64,000 bases of DNA from NCBI GenBank assembly GCA_012861695.1, contig JAAOOA010000064.1, positions 837,295-901,294 of the forward strand, given 5' to 3'. A model generated the notes under the pieces. It was not told where the DNA came from and ran no database searches. It saw only the letters and a list, made by a program, of their open reading frames with translations. This stretch comes from Trematomus loennbergii (Eukaryota; Chordata; Actinopteri; Perciformes; Nototheniidae). The stretch's first letter is position 1. Each line of letters opens with the position of its first letter. Shown here piece by piece: positions 23,390-49,480 of the stretch. A program made the position numbers and the translations under genes.

Positions 23390-23392
23390 TGT
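23329..23392. repeat. (TG)n microsatellite
   Basis: About 30 TG units. The block from this tract into the exon at 23,416 mirrors 18,082-18,403 in inverted orientation. Confidence 0.97.
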
Positions 23393-23415
23393 GGTGTTCA
23401 TGGTTTATCTCTCAG

Positions 23416-23502
23416 ACTTAAGAAGATGAGTGATTTAAAAGATGAGGAAGAGGACGGGTCTCCAGTCTCCAGCTGTCTGAAGATCGACTGGTCTATGGGG
23501 GA
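23416..23502 (+). pseudogene. NLRC3-like first coding exon, second inverted copy
   Basis: After TTTATCTCTCAG the exon begins ACTTAAGAAG and ATG (23,426) reads MSDLKDEEEDGSPVSSCLK then IDWSMGDPVV. It matches the 18.1-kb copy up to GGGGGATCC and then diverges into the repeat that starts at about 23,505, so the exon is 3'-truncated. No other NLR exon follows on this strand. It is a duplicated exon fragment, unless downstream exons lie outside the window. Confidence 0.6.
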
Positions 23503-23519
23503 TCCTGTTGTCCGCACGT

Positions 23520-24700
23520 CGACGTGTGTGTCTAGGTGTCTCAAGGACTCGGCCGTTGGCAAACGTGGGAAGTTTCAGACAACGTACATGGGAGTTACAG
23601 CAGTATCATAAACATTGTGTTTGATGGCGAGTGATCTGTCGCCATGGCAACGGAATTTGATGACACCCCATAATACGCCTAGATGTGTTGAGGGCTGCAT
23701 CGTTATCAAACCTGTGAAGTTTTGGGCCGTTTGGAGCATGTTAACTGGAGTTATGAGAAAACATGTTTCACGGCGACCATTTTGTTACCATAGCAACGAC
23801 ATTTGACGAAATCTCAAAACTGACACATATATGTGTCGAGGGCTTGACGGTTAGCACACATGGGAAATTTGAACACTTTTTTACCATTTACACAGGAGTT
23901 ATAGCAATATCGTGCTTAACGGCGAGGGATGCGTTGCCATGGCAACAGCTTTTGAGGAAAACTCACTATTGTCATATTGAGGTGTTGAGGGCCGGACCAT
24001 TAACTGTCATCTGAAGTCTGGTGCAGTTTGGACCATTTTCCATCGAGTTATGACAACACTGTGTTTCATGGCGAGGGATCTGTCACCATGGCAACGGCAT
24101 ATGATGACATCCCATAATTGGCGTAGAGCTGTTCAGGGCCGGACCATTAGCCATCATCTGAAGTCTGGTGCCGGTGATATAAAAGTGAAGATTGGGGGAC
24201 GATGGGACCGTGTCCATTGGAGTTACAGCGACACCGTGTTTTATGGCGAGGGATGCGTTGCCATGGAAACGGCATATGATGACATCCCATAATTGGCGTA
24301 GAGCTGTTGAGGGCCGGACCATTAGCCATCATCTGAAGTGTGGTGCAGTTTGGACCATTTTCCATTGACTTAAGACAACATTGTGTTTTATGGCGAGGGA
24401 TGCGTTGCCATGGAAACGGCATACGGTGAGATCTCAGATTTCACGTAGAGCTGTTGAGGCATGGACCGGTGATATAAAAGTGAAGATTGGGGGACGATGG
24501 GACCGTGTCCATTGGAGTTACAGCGACACCGTGTTTTATGGCGAGGGATCGTTGCCATGGTAACGCCATATTAAGTAACATCAAATTTGACGTAGAGCTG
24601 TTCAGGGCCGCAGTGTTAACCATCATGTGAAGTTTGGTGGCGTTCTGAGTATGTCAGTTGGCGTTATGACATCATCGTGTTCCATGGCGAGGGATGGCCG
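23520..24700 (+). repeat. Degenerate ~148-bp tandem repeat with an RFX X-box-like palindrome per unit
   Basis: Units share 'GGAGTTA...ATGGCGAGGGATGCG', a CCATGG core and 'GTAGAGCTGTTGAGGGCCGGACCATTA'-like text. Seven sites fit the RFX X-box (GTTRCCATGGYAAC): 23,638 GTCGCCATGGCAAC, 23,784 GTTACCATAGCAAC, 23,933 GTTGCCATGGCAAC (perfect palindrome), 24,082 GTCACCATGGCAAC, 24,257 and 24,404 GTTGCCATGGAAAC, 24,551 GTTGCCATGGTAAC. Spacings are 146, 149, 149, 175, 147 and 147. An eighth unit near 24,685 has lost the site. The motif similarity is seen directly; RFX binding is inference. No protein is encoded. Confidence 0.8.
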
Positions 24701-25235
24701 AGCATCGAGCGAACGCGAACTTTGGCGCCAAATCACGGCTACGCCGTGCGAAAGAAAAAAGACTTCCGTGATAACTTTGAATTGCCCATGTCTCGAGACG
24801 CTACCCGACGAATTTCGAGTCGTACGGATAAAGTCCCTGGGAGAAGATAGATTTCGTGCGGAGGACGAAAAACGCGATAATCGCGTTTTTCCGACGCCAA
24901 ATTCAAAATGGCCGGCTTCCTGTACGTTATTTTATACCCCTCCAAGAGGCTTTTTGGTTTGTCTCCGCACCCTAGATATGCGTAGCGAGTTTCGTTCGTT
25001 TACGTGAAAGTTAAAGTGGGGGAGTTTACGTTAAAAACGGAAGTGGGCGTGGCCTACGCAATTTTTGACGCAAAGTTCCGGAACCAATTACACATCTGAA
25101 GTTGCACCACTTCTGACGCGCGTGCAACATTTGGTGAGTTTTCACATATGTTGCGGGGGTCAAAGGTTTATCGGTCGCTGCGCGACCGATTTCAATAGGG
25201 TCTTCGCCGACCTAGGTCTCAGACCCTAATAACAA
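24700..25235. repeat. Hairpin-rich tail following the X-box array
   Basis: CpG-rich sequence unlike its surroundings. It contains CGCGATAATCGCG near 24,873, TCGGTCGC-TGC-GCGACCGA (25,171-25,189), TAGGGTCT paired with AGACCCTA (25,196-25,228) and GACCTAGGTC (25,209-25,218) within that loop. It probably belongs to the same dispersed element as the array. Class unknown. Confidence 0.5.
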
Positions 25236-25559
25236 TTGTGTAGCAAAGTTTCTGTTAGCAGGTAATTACCGAACTCTGACCGGATATGCTGATGTTTAAA
25301 ACTCAGTTAATGGGGCTCGTTTTTATATTGCTTCAGTTTATAATCCAAAAAGATCGAAAAGTTCAGATTCATTTTTCAAAAGATTATGCGCTTCCACAAA
25401 CAAAACAACATAATTATTACATTCAAACACACATTATTCAAAAGTTTACATTAACTTACATTAACTTTGAATAATAACACGGGAGAAACGGAGCCTCCCT
25501 CTCTCTCTCTATCTATCGGTAATGGTACAAATCTCAACCTGTCGTACAATGGACAGCTT

Positions 25560-25920
25560 CCCCCCCCATCTATGTATATACTCGCATTTTAGACTCTGTT
25601 ACTAACTGTATATCTGTAGACTTGGTATGTCTTAAATGTCCGGTTAGGATGTATTAGAACGAAATCTAAAATGAAAATTGTAAATAAGCCATCTGTATGT
25701 AAAAAACCACCTGTATGTAAATTGTAAATAAGCCATCTGTATGTCAAATATGTCTTATATGTCTTAAATGATATGATGAATTGGAAATGGGGGACCCTGA
25801 TGTAAACAAGACGAAAGTCTTCTCTGGTCTGCATCCCCTTAACAATTGTATGTTTTGAGCTGTACTGTACTGTACCCAATATACAAGCTGTTAATAAACT
25901 TTTCAATCAATCAATCAATC
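25560..25920 (+). mobile_element. 3' end of a non-LTR retrotransposon
   Basis: Ends AATAAACTTTTCAATCAATC with (CAAT)n-type repeats at 25,902-25,923, a typical LINE tail. Upstream sequence is non-coding UTR-like text with internal duplication (GTAAATAAGCCATCTGTATG twice). No RT frame. Confidence 0.5.
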
Positions 25921-26079
25921 AATCTCTCTCCCTCTCCCTCTCTCTCTTGACAGCCGGTCAGTTTCTCATGCAGCTCACTAAACAGTGGGCGGAGCTTCAG
26001 GTGATCAGAGCTGCGTGTCTCGGTCAGACTCAGCAGCTGATCTCTGATCTCTGATCTCTCTCTCGCGTCCGGTTATAGA

Positions 26080-27700
26080 GTGGTGAAGTCCCGCCCATCT
26101 ACTTCTGACCCATGGGACCTTATTTCGGAAAAATTAGATAGATAGATAGATAGATAGATAGATCGTACTTTATTGATCCCAAATTGGGAAATTGTTATTG
26201 TTACAGCAGCATAAAAGGCATTTTACATAAAACAAAACTACAAAATATACAAGAATAGAAATAAAATAAAATATAAAATATACATGTCGAAATAGAAAAT
26301 ATACATGCAGATATTATATATATATTACAAATAATATATATATATTCAAAATATATGGAATATGGAGTATTAAATATGAAACAGATTATGTATGAGTAAA
26401 ATGTACAACGTGGTTTTATTTCAAGAGAAACTATGGAGCAGAGAGTTCTCTTCCAGCCAGAGGTGATTTGTTGTACAGTGTTATTGCAGTGGGCAGGAAT
26501 GTTTTCCAGTATCTGTCCTTGTGACAGGGGAGCTGCAGCAGTCTGTTGGAGAAGGAGCTCCGTTGACTGTCCAGCTGCAGGTGGAGAGGATGGGTGGGGT
26601 TATCCATGATGGACAACAGCCTGTTCAGTGTCCTCCTCTCCACCACAGCTTCAAAGGGGTCCAGCTTGATGCCGATGACTGACCCAGCTTTCCTGATCAG
26701 TTTATTGATCCTGCTGGTGTCACCGGCTCTGATGCTGCCCCCCCAGCAGACCGCAGCAAAGAAGAGTGCACTAGCCACAACAGACTGATAGAAGATCTCC
26801 AGCATCTTACTGCATACGTTGAAGGATCTCAATGTATTGAAGTCAATGGGGAGAGAAAACGTATCTTTCGATCCCGTTTGAATTGTGCCATGAATTACAC
26901 ATATGATATTTGTCAATCATAAAAAATCATTTCCATGTCAAAAAAGTCAGAAAATACGCAACTAGAAAGACTACAAATCCCAGAGTCGCGTAAGTGAGCA
27001 CGTTAGTTAGCATTACAGCCTTAGCCTTGTCATTGTTATTAGCCTTAACATGAAGTAACCCAAAATGTTAAACAGTAAGAGTAGTAGTCATATTTCGTGA
27101 ACCCTTTGAAGAGTACTGTCACAGTGTGATCATTCTATAATAAACCGTTTAAGCCCGGATGCCCCTGGGGAGACATGCTAACGCTAACGCTACATTAGCA
27201 TCGGCGATCTTTTCTACTTCATGCTATCTGCACAAATGGTTAACATTGAACATTAAAAAGATCAGGCAGTTCAGGGAGAATCGAAGGCAGGCAGCTTTGC
27301 ATGACATTCTTCTGGACGTGTTTCATTGTGGTGATAGTGAGGGTGAGGGTAGGGTGAGGGTCAGGGTGAGAGGGTGATAGTGAGGGTAGTCAATCCCTTT
27401 TTTGGCAAGACAGTAGTGACGGCCATCTTGGTGACGTGTGTTGTTGTGCGAGACCAGAGATGTAGTTCATTGAGCGGTTTCACACAAAAAGTCTTACTTC
27501 AAAGTTTTACGGCAAAACATTTTTTTTTTACTTGCAAAATTATCTTTTAAATTGACAAACATCGTATGTTAATTCGTGGCGCAATTCAAACGGGATCGAA
27601 AGATAACTTTTCTCTCCCCATTGACTTCAATACATTATTTTTCCTAAATAAGGTCCCATGGAGGTCCACCAGAAGGGGAGGGACTTCGCCTCTCTACAGA
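26080..27700. mobile_element. Long-TIR DNA element split by a LINE
   Basis: Left arm: GTGAAGTCCCGCCC, CCATGGGACCTTATTT and, after the LINE, TGTATTGAAGTCAATGGGG then TTTCGATCCCGTTTGAATTG to about 26,888. The right arm (27,580-27,700) is its inverse: CAATTCAAACGGGATCGAAA, CCCCATTGACTTCAATACA, AAATAAGGTCCCATGG. The two arms are collinear once the LINE at 26,131-26,826 is removed. The interior (26,890-27,575) is non-coding. Confidence 0.72.
26131..26826 (-). pseudogene. Rex1/CR1-type LINE 3' fragment
   Basis: The minus frame from about 26,826 to a stop at 26,431 reads TLRSFNVCSKMLEIFYQSVV, ASALFFAAVCWGGSI, RINKLIRKAGSVIG, RTLNRLLSIMDNPTHPLH and PTAITLYNKS. This is the C-terminal domain after the RT in Rex1-like elements of fish. 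The 3' UTR ends with CAATAAAGTACGATCTATC and (ATCT)n at 26,137-26,163, the normal tail. It is 5'-truncated within the right-hand part of ORF2 and was inserted into a pre-existing TIR element. Confidence 0.8.
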
Positions 27701-28289
27701 TGGAGCGTCTTATTTTGGACAGTTTGAAACGCGAGGGTCGTGATTGGTCCGTGATTGGTCCGTGATCGGCCCGTGATCGGCCCGTGATGAAGAGCCGGCC
27801 CCCAGTCTGACCCGTGATAAATACATTTAATTATTGTGAAGCCAGCTGCAATGGATCATTGATCCACCAGGGGGTGCAGTGGGGTTCCACACTGGAGTCA
27901 TATGAAATCAACTTCGACACAGTAAGCTGGATGTACATATGTCTGGTACTAATGTATAGCGGATCTTTGTTAAGATCCATATGTCACGGATAGGATCATA
28001 GTCTGTGCTAAATAAGACATGTAATCATTTACAAAACATCACCATGTTGTTATTTAACAAAATAATGTTGTTTAGTCGAAAAAAACGAACGAGAGGAAAT
28101 GCAGCCGGCTCTCGATTTGTAATCCTAATTTAATCATCATCTTCACCACGATCATTTATGTTTATGTTCGCCGAATTGACATGAAATCACTGACAAATAT
28201 GAATATACTGTATTCAACTTCATTAAAATGTTATTAACGTGCCTAAACTCAGTAATTCACTAAACATATTTATATTTTAATGGAGCCTT

Positions 28290-28530
28290 GTCAGGCAGAT
28301 CCGCGTAGCGGAGGGATCTTGATCCCTGGGTGTTATTTTTACCCATAATGACCAAGTCGCTGCAAATTATCCCGCTTATTACATGGCCACATTCTCACAA
28401 AGTAACGACATGACTCCCAATATTAATTGAAATGCTTTTATGGATTTAGAAAATGTTTTTATTGTTTAAAAAATAGTTGTATGTATTGATTTAAATTGAC
28501 ATGCATCCGCTAAGAATTTTTTCCGTTGTT
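28290..28530. repeat. Second copy of the 2.1-2.25 kb repeat
   Basis: TATTAATTGAAATGCTTTTA and the following ~110 bp match 2158-2250 with few changes. Shares GCGGAGGGATCT with 2091-2102. Confidence 0.7.
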
Positions 28531-28539
28531 ACCGTTTTT

Positions 28540-31260
28540 TAAACTGTCAGAATGAAACGGCAGCTCTCAGCTGTGTGTTTACACACCGAATGGCCCATCA
28601 CAGCTCTCTCCCCCCCCTGATCTTTCTTTTCCAACAGTTAAGTTAACTGTAGGTTACTCTGAGTGACAAGCTTACAGTTAGTGAAGTAACACTTTTTTTT
28701 TGTGAGTCACGACCTCGCTGTTTCATTCTAACATAACGCTCCAAATATGACTGTTTCATGTTTTCATGAAATGCCCCCCTTGTCACGGGAACGCGCATTT
28801 CTAAATGACACGTTTACACCTTAAAACGATGTTTAAAACGAAAAGTAAACGTTCAGGGTTTTTATTAATGGTAATTTTCAGACTGTGAGTTGTTTAGTGG
28901 TAGCTCATAGTCTTGATTCTTGTGGTTAAACTTTTCGCTCCGTATTTGATGGTAGTGGTGTCGAAATTCATTCGTCACTTCCTTTTCAGTTTTTTTTTTT
29001 AAATCTTTTTTTTTGTTATTATTGTTACGTCCTGTCTGTATACACGTGCTTTAAAATGTATTGTTTAATTTTACATATTTGTCATATAATAATCAAAATA
29101 TATGTTTACAAATGTTACATAGTCTTTGTCAGCATATTTTTAAGGGGGGCATTTCATGACGGGGGTGCATAATTTGGCACAACACCGGTATGAAAGGGTC
29201 TGTGCCGGAAATATCAAGATAACACGGTTACAGTTTGTTTTCATCTGATTTCAAATAAACAAAGTCTTGGCTTTCAGAATATTAAACTTGTTTCGGCAAA
29301 TTTAGATGATAAATACAACTATGAAGCTTGTAACGGCATAATTACTTAAGCGGAGAACGGAGTAATTTAACGTTACAGCAGGCATAACAACAGCCGGTGT
29401 TTATTTTATTATTATATATAGTCGTTATTCATTTGTTTTAAAGCTCAATAAGGAAGATTTAAACTTTCACACACGTTGACCGGCGAAAAACTCTGCCCGG
29501 TTCACCTACCCCCCTCTGAGTGAATACCTGTTAACTTCACATCTTGTCACAAACTTTTTGGAAGAAAAGACTGACCCAAGATATCTTGGTTTGATTTGGA
29601 GAAGGCTTTTAAAGCCTATTGTATACTAACTCTTCCCGTCAAGAATATGAATAGAACTTAGATAGATCACTTTACATTTCTGCGAATGAATAGCTAAAAA
29701 TATGTATTTCTTAATAAACTAAATAGGCCACCATTGGTAGCAGTTCTCATTATATACTTCTCAGTAACTGCTCCCCTTAAATTAAATGTATTCTGTAGAT
29801 TTTGGGGATTCATTAATGCATGCTTTTTCACTCTTTTAAATTCTATCATTTTATAAGGACTTTTCAATGTTCGACATCGCGTGAAACAGAGGATTTCGAC
29901 ATTCTGTATTCCTTGCTTACTTCCTTAAACCTTTTCTCCTCCTTATCTCTTTCATGACTTTTTATTTAATGCCGGTGTTTATTTTATTATTATATATAGT
30001 CGTTATTCATTTGTTTTAAAGCTCAATAAGGAAGATTTAAACTTTCACACACGTTGACCGGCGAAAAACTCTGCCCGGTTCCTTCGGCCCCCACCACGTT
30101 GAATAAACAGAAGGCTGCTTTTGTGGAGGAAGTTACAGCGCTACGTACGCACATTTAGCTTTCAGTGTTACTGACCTGAGATGTTTTTATTACATGAATT
30201 AATTACATTGACCATACCGTTCACCATCCCCCACCCCCTACTGTATGTTGATTTTTGACATGTAAATGGGTACCTACCCCCCTCTGAGTGAATACCTGTT
30301 GTACCTGTCCGGGGCTAAGCCCATAGGACGATGCTCTGATGTCATCACCCTCGCACATTTGTCATATGTTTACAAAAAACGATGTTAACACTTTCTCGTT
30401 CTTAATATATGCTATATTTAGGGTCGATATGTGTTGAATTTACTTTAAAATAGCAGATCACTGTGATTCGGCTTAGTGAACGTGTGTCTCTTCCTCCGCG
30501 GCTCCTCCGTGCAGAGAGGCCCCCCCCCGTTGACAATTCACGAGCGTCTAACTCTCTCCCCTCCCCGTCGCACCTTCTAACAGAGCCCCCCCACATATAA
30601 AATCCCAATTTAACCCCTGGCCTCTGGAGCAGAAATGAAAGAGTTTTAAAAATGTTTACGTTTTGGTAAGTTTTTAGGGAAATGTTGTAATATTGCAACG
30701 TTGGCCTTAGGTGGGAGCAGAATTTCTGTATTTCTACTCACATTGTCTGAATAAATATATTGAACAACTAAGGGTTCATTTGCAGGATTGATTGCTTACT
30801 TAGCCCTATATCAGTATATAGCATGAATAATAATCACACATCACTCATATTTGTTATGAATAATCATTTATCATTTATTAAATAGTAAGTCGCTTTGGAT
30901 AAAAGCATCAGCTAAATGCAATTTATGAAAGCCTCACTCAGGATTTTTTAACAAGTGTTTTTATTGCTCTTGGGGCATTAAAAACAAGATTTTAACTTTA
31001 GTTTTTTATATAATATCTGCATTTTCTCTTGTGAAAAACTAAGTCTTAGTTTGGCCATAGTTATTTAATATATAGCGCCATCTCCTGGTTAAATCCTGAA
31101 ATTGAAAATCTGGCAACGCCCTCTTGGAAAATAGTGGGAGGGCTTAACATTCCCAGATACTGGTCTTTGGCAGGTCTTAGGCAGGTAACTGGCTGGTAGT
31201 AGGCAGGAAGCTGTATGCTGGAGTCTGAAATAAGATGCTCCATCTGTATACTTCACTCGC
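28540..31260. other. No gene recognised; two copies of a TTAA-element fragment
   Basis: A ~105-bp block (TCGTTATTCATTTGTTTTAA through TTGACCGGCGAAAAACTCTG) occurs at about 29,398-29,503 and again at 29,970-30,081, related to 16,238-16,385. CCCCCCTCTGAGTGAATACC also occurs twice (29,509 and 30,277). Remaining frames are short. Confidence 0.5.
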
Positions 31261-31261
31261 G

Positions 31262-31379
31262 TTTATGTCCATATCGATCAGTTCCAGCTCTCCTGATCGG
31301 CCTTTATAGAGAGCACCGATCAAACTAGTAAGAGTGAATATCGGCCGTTAATGACCGGCGGCCGATCGGAGCATCCCTA
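31262..31379. mobile_element. Solo right end of the GATCGGAGCATCCCTA hAT family
   Basis: Ends GCCGATCGGAGCATCCCTA, the same terminus as 1396-1411. No matching left terminus was found nearby, so it is a truncated copy. Confidence 0.6.
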
Positions 31380-31403
31380 ATTATTACCGGACATTTGACC
31401 GGC

Positions 31404-31406
<3 letters not shown>

Positions 31407-31484
<78 letters not shown>
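31407..31484. repeat. (TG)n microsatellite
   Basis: About 38 TG units with one GG interruption near 31,433. Confidence 0.97.
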
Positions 31485-31489
31485 TTACA

Positions 31490-31600
31490 GCTGAGATATC
31501 AAATCTGTTTCACTGAAACATGTTTTATCTACGGTGACTGACTGAAGCTGTCCTAAAGCATTTGTCAATGAAAGAAACAAACATATAAATTAATCTCACG
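31490..31600. repeat. Duplicate of a palld intron segment
   Basis: GAGATATCAAATCTGTTTCA, CTGTCCT and AAAGAAACAAACA match 35,122-35,210, and both copies follow a TG tract. The 35-kb copy lies in the last palld intron. Confidence 0.65.
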
Positions 31601-32589
31601 CCGTCTCTCAAGAGTTTCATTTTTATTAACTTTCATAACCTAAAATATCATCAGGAGAAAAATCCATATACAGGCATCGATCGGCATAGAAATGTGCAAA
31701 CACAGAAGCTGAAGCAGAGGAAACAGAAGATATAAATATACTTTTCACTTTCTACCAGGTTTTAAAAACTAGAAGCTTTTGATACATCCTGGAAACATGT
31801 GGTGTCCAAAGCAACATGCACAGAGAGCGTGTTTGCATTCACGTGATTCAAGGCGTAAATATATCCTTATCAAACTTCATGATACAGATCGTCAGTGAAC
31901 TACAGGCTGCTGATATCATTTATGTCCAAATCGCTGTTTTTGTTTCATACAAAAAAAATGGACGATCTGTGACGTGTGTGAGAAACACTGAAAGCTCACA
32001 GGACATTTCCTAATGAACAGCAGAGAGAAAATAATCACACATCTCCATTTGATCAGACACCACCTCAGAGAGAATGAGAGCTGAACACCATCAGAGAAAC
32101 CTGCTTCATCTCCTTCTTCCTTTAGTCCCGCTGTAAACACATCTACTACGGAAGAGGATGAGGGCCAAATGTGAAACTGCATCTGAGACACTACAGGCTA
32201 AGACATGTACAAAGCACTTTGTAGCTTCCCATACCACGTCTCCTTTCAGACGAGTGGAAAGAGAACGTCTCAAATCCACATTTAGGAGTTTATTTCTCTA
32301 ACTCTGTCTGCAGACTTCTCCTAAACTCCCCTTATATAACGCCTCATTTGCATATTTAAACACAACCTGTCAGAAAACTTGTAATATAAAAGATAGTTGT
32401 GTTAATGTCAGTAATGAAGGTGGGAAGTTTCATGGTGATTTCTCTGTGTTAAATATGTTACCCCATCCACCTGCAGAGTGTTCAACAGGTAGGAGTTTTA
32501 TTCACTTTTAAGAAGTTTTTTAAGAAAACATTAGACTTTTTTCATAAAATTTACAATGTTTGCTCTGAAAGGTTCCCTTGTATTCTTTC

Positions 32590-33640
32590 CACTTAATTAA
32601 TATGACTTTTCTCCTTATGCCGACGATGTACAGATCTATCTGCCTCTCAAAGCAAATGTCACACACTCACTACAGCAGCTGATGGACTGCTTGGCAGAGA
32701 TCAAATCCTGGCTGAGCAATAACTTTCTCAACCTCAACGAGAGCAAGACCGAGGTAATCTTTTTTGGACCGCAACCTCCAGCCTTTCCGGTTGATATTCT
32801 GGGCTCTCTCAATAAAAACATCCTCCCCTCGGTCATGAACCTTGGAGTGACCTTCACCAGCACTTTTAAATTTGACAAGCAGGTCAGCACCGTAGTAAAA
32901 TCCTGCTTTTTTAAATAAGACTATTGGCTAAAACCAAGTCGTATTTATCTTTTAATGACTTAGAAAGGGTTATCAACGCCTTTGTAACCTCGAGACTGGA
33001 CTATTGTAACGCTCTGTATGTGGGTATGGACCAGGCCTCAATCAAACGCTTACAGCTAGTCCAAAACGCGGCTGCACGTTTACTGACTGGTCACAAAAAG
33101 CGCGACCACATCACCCCTATTCTGGCCTCATTACACTGGCTTCCAGTTCGGCTCAGAATTGATTTTAAAGTCCTTTTATTTGTTTTTAAAGCCCTAAATG
33201 GGCTGGCTCCGGCCTATATAGCTGAACTCCTCCAGCGCTACACCCCAGCCAGAGTTTTAAGGTCAGCTGACCAGCTGCTGCTGGTAGTGCCCAAGACCAG
33301 GCTCAAAACCCGAGGGCACCGAGCCTTCGCAGCAGCTGGCCCTAGGCTCTGGAACACTCTGCCCCTCCATGTGAGGTCGGCCCAGACCCTAGGGGTTTTT
33401 AAATCCACATTAAAAACACATTTCTTCTCTCTGGCCTTCTAGTTAGAGCGGAGCACAACTACTGACTTTTCCGTGTGTTTTATATCTGTTATAGTTATAT
33501 CTGTTGTAATTTTGTCGTTTATTGTGTTTTGTAATAATGTGTTTTTTTTATTACATGTACAGCACTTTGGCTCGACCAAAAATCGCTTTTAAATGTGCTT
33601 TATAAATAAAACCTGATTTGATTTGATTTGATTTGATTTA
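32590..33640 (+). pseudogene. L2/CR1-group LINE: RT catalytic box to 3' end
   Basis: The frame starts with YADDVQIYLPLKA (YADD at 32,616-32,627 is the RT catalytic motif). It continues SWLSNNFLNLNESKTEVIFF and stops at 32,916. A second frame (32,924-33,442) reads RLDYCNALYVG, LQLVQNAAARLLTG, ILASLHWLPVRLRIDFK, FKALNGLAPAYI and a stop after THFFSLAF. These are signature blocks of the C-terminal domain in fish L2-type elements. The 3' tail is (TGATT)n at 33,619-33,640. The element is 5'-truncated and broken by one frameshift, in antisense to palld. Confidence 0.85.
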
Positions 33641-33721
33641 TGCATTTTCAAATTGAATCAAATTTATTTCATGAAATATCTGAACCTTTTTCCTCTAAAA
33701 TGTTGGACATGTTTGTTCAAG

Positions 33722-33740
33722 TTTCTCACACCACACACAC

Positions 33741-33822
<82 letters not shown>

Positions 33823-33826
33823 ACTC
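33722..33826. repeat. (CA)n microsatellite
   Basis: About 48 units with CC and AA interruptions, just right of the L2-like LINE in the presumed palld 3' flank. Confidence 0.97.
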
Positions 33827-34426
33827 ACGCTTCATGGGGGAGATCTGTTCTTTTCTATACATTCTCCTGCAGTGTCTCATCTGACCCTCATCCTCTGCCG
33901 TAGCTCTCCTTCTTTAACATCCTGTTCCTTTAAATGAAACTTCCAGCTGCTCTCCCAACATCTGACACACACTGACGCTGTGTGTGAATCCTTTACATAT
34001 TGCAGTGTGTGTGATACCCTCCTGTAGTGCTCTGTGTATCAAACTAGTGTGTTTTAATCACTTGAATGAGCAGGAGATGATCCACAGAAGGAGCACACTT
34101 CCTCCAGAACACACTCTGTCTTTCAGGAGGAGTCAGGACTCGGGCGTTTCCTCGGGTCGATTTCTTTGTCTTTACAGAGGCACTGGAACATGAACTCCTC
34201 GTGGTGCGTTCAGGTGCAGATGATAAACAAAGCCTTGGGAGTGTTTTCTGTTGATGCATTGTGGGATATAATGTGTGAAAACTATAAAAAGGTAAGAAAA
34301 GCTTCAGTCTGAGGCCCTCGTCTCCGTCATAAAGAGTCTTTCTCTCAGGTGTTAGGTGGGTGTTTCAGGGGGGTCTCAGGTGTCTCAGGTGTTTGGGGGG
34401 GGTCTCAGGTGTGTTTGGGGGGGGGT

Positions 34427-49453
<15,027 letters not shown>

Positions 49454-49480
49454 CTGCAGAGGAGAGAGAGATGGACCAGA

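Noticed and set aside
23142..23429. Repeat protein across the 57-bp units
   Set aside because: The open frame results from a unit length divisible by three and runs straight into a TG tract.
23520..25235. CRISPR-like array or Helitron
   Set aside because: Units are long, degenerate and contiguous without unique spacers, and the host is eukaryotic. Hairpins are present, but no 5' TC end or properly spaced CTRR end could be defined.
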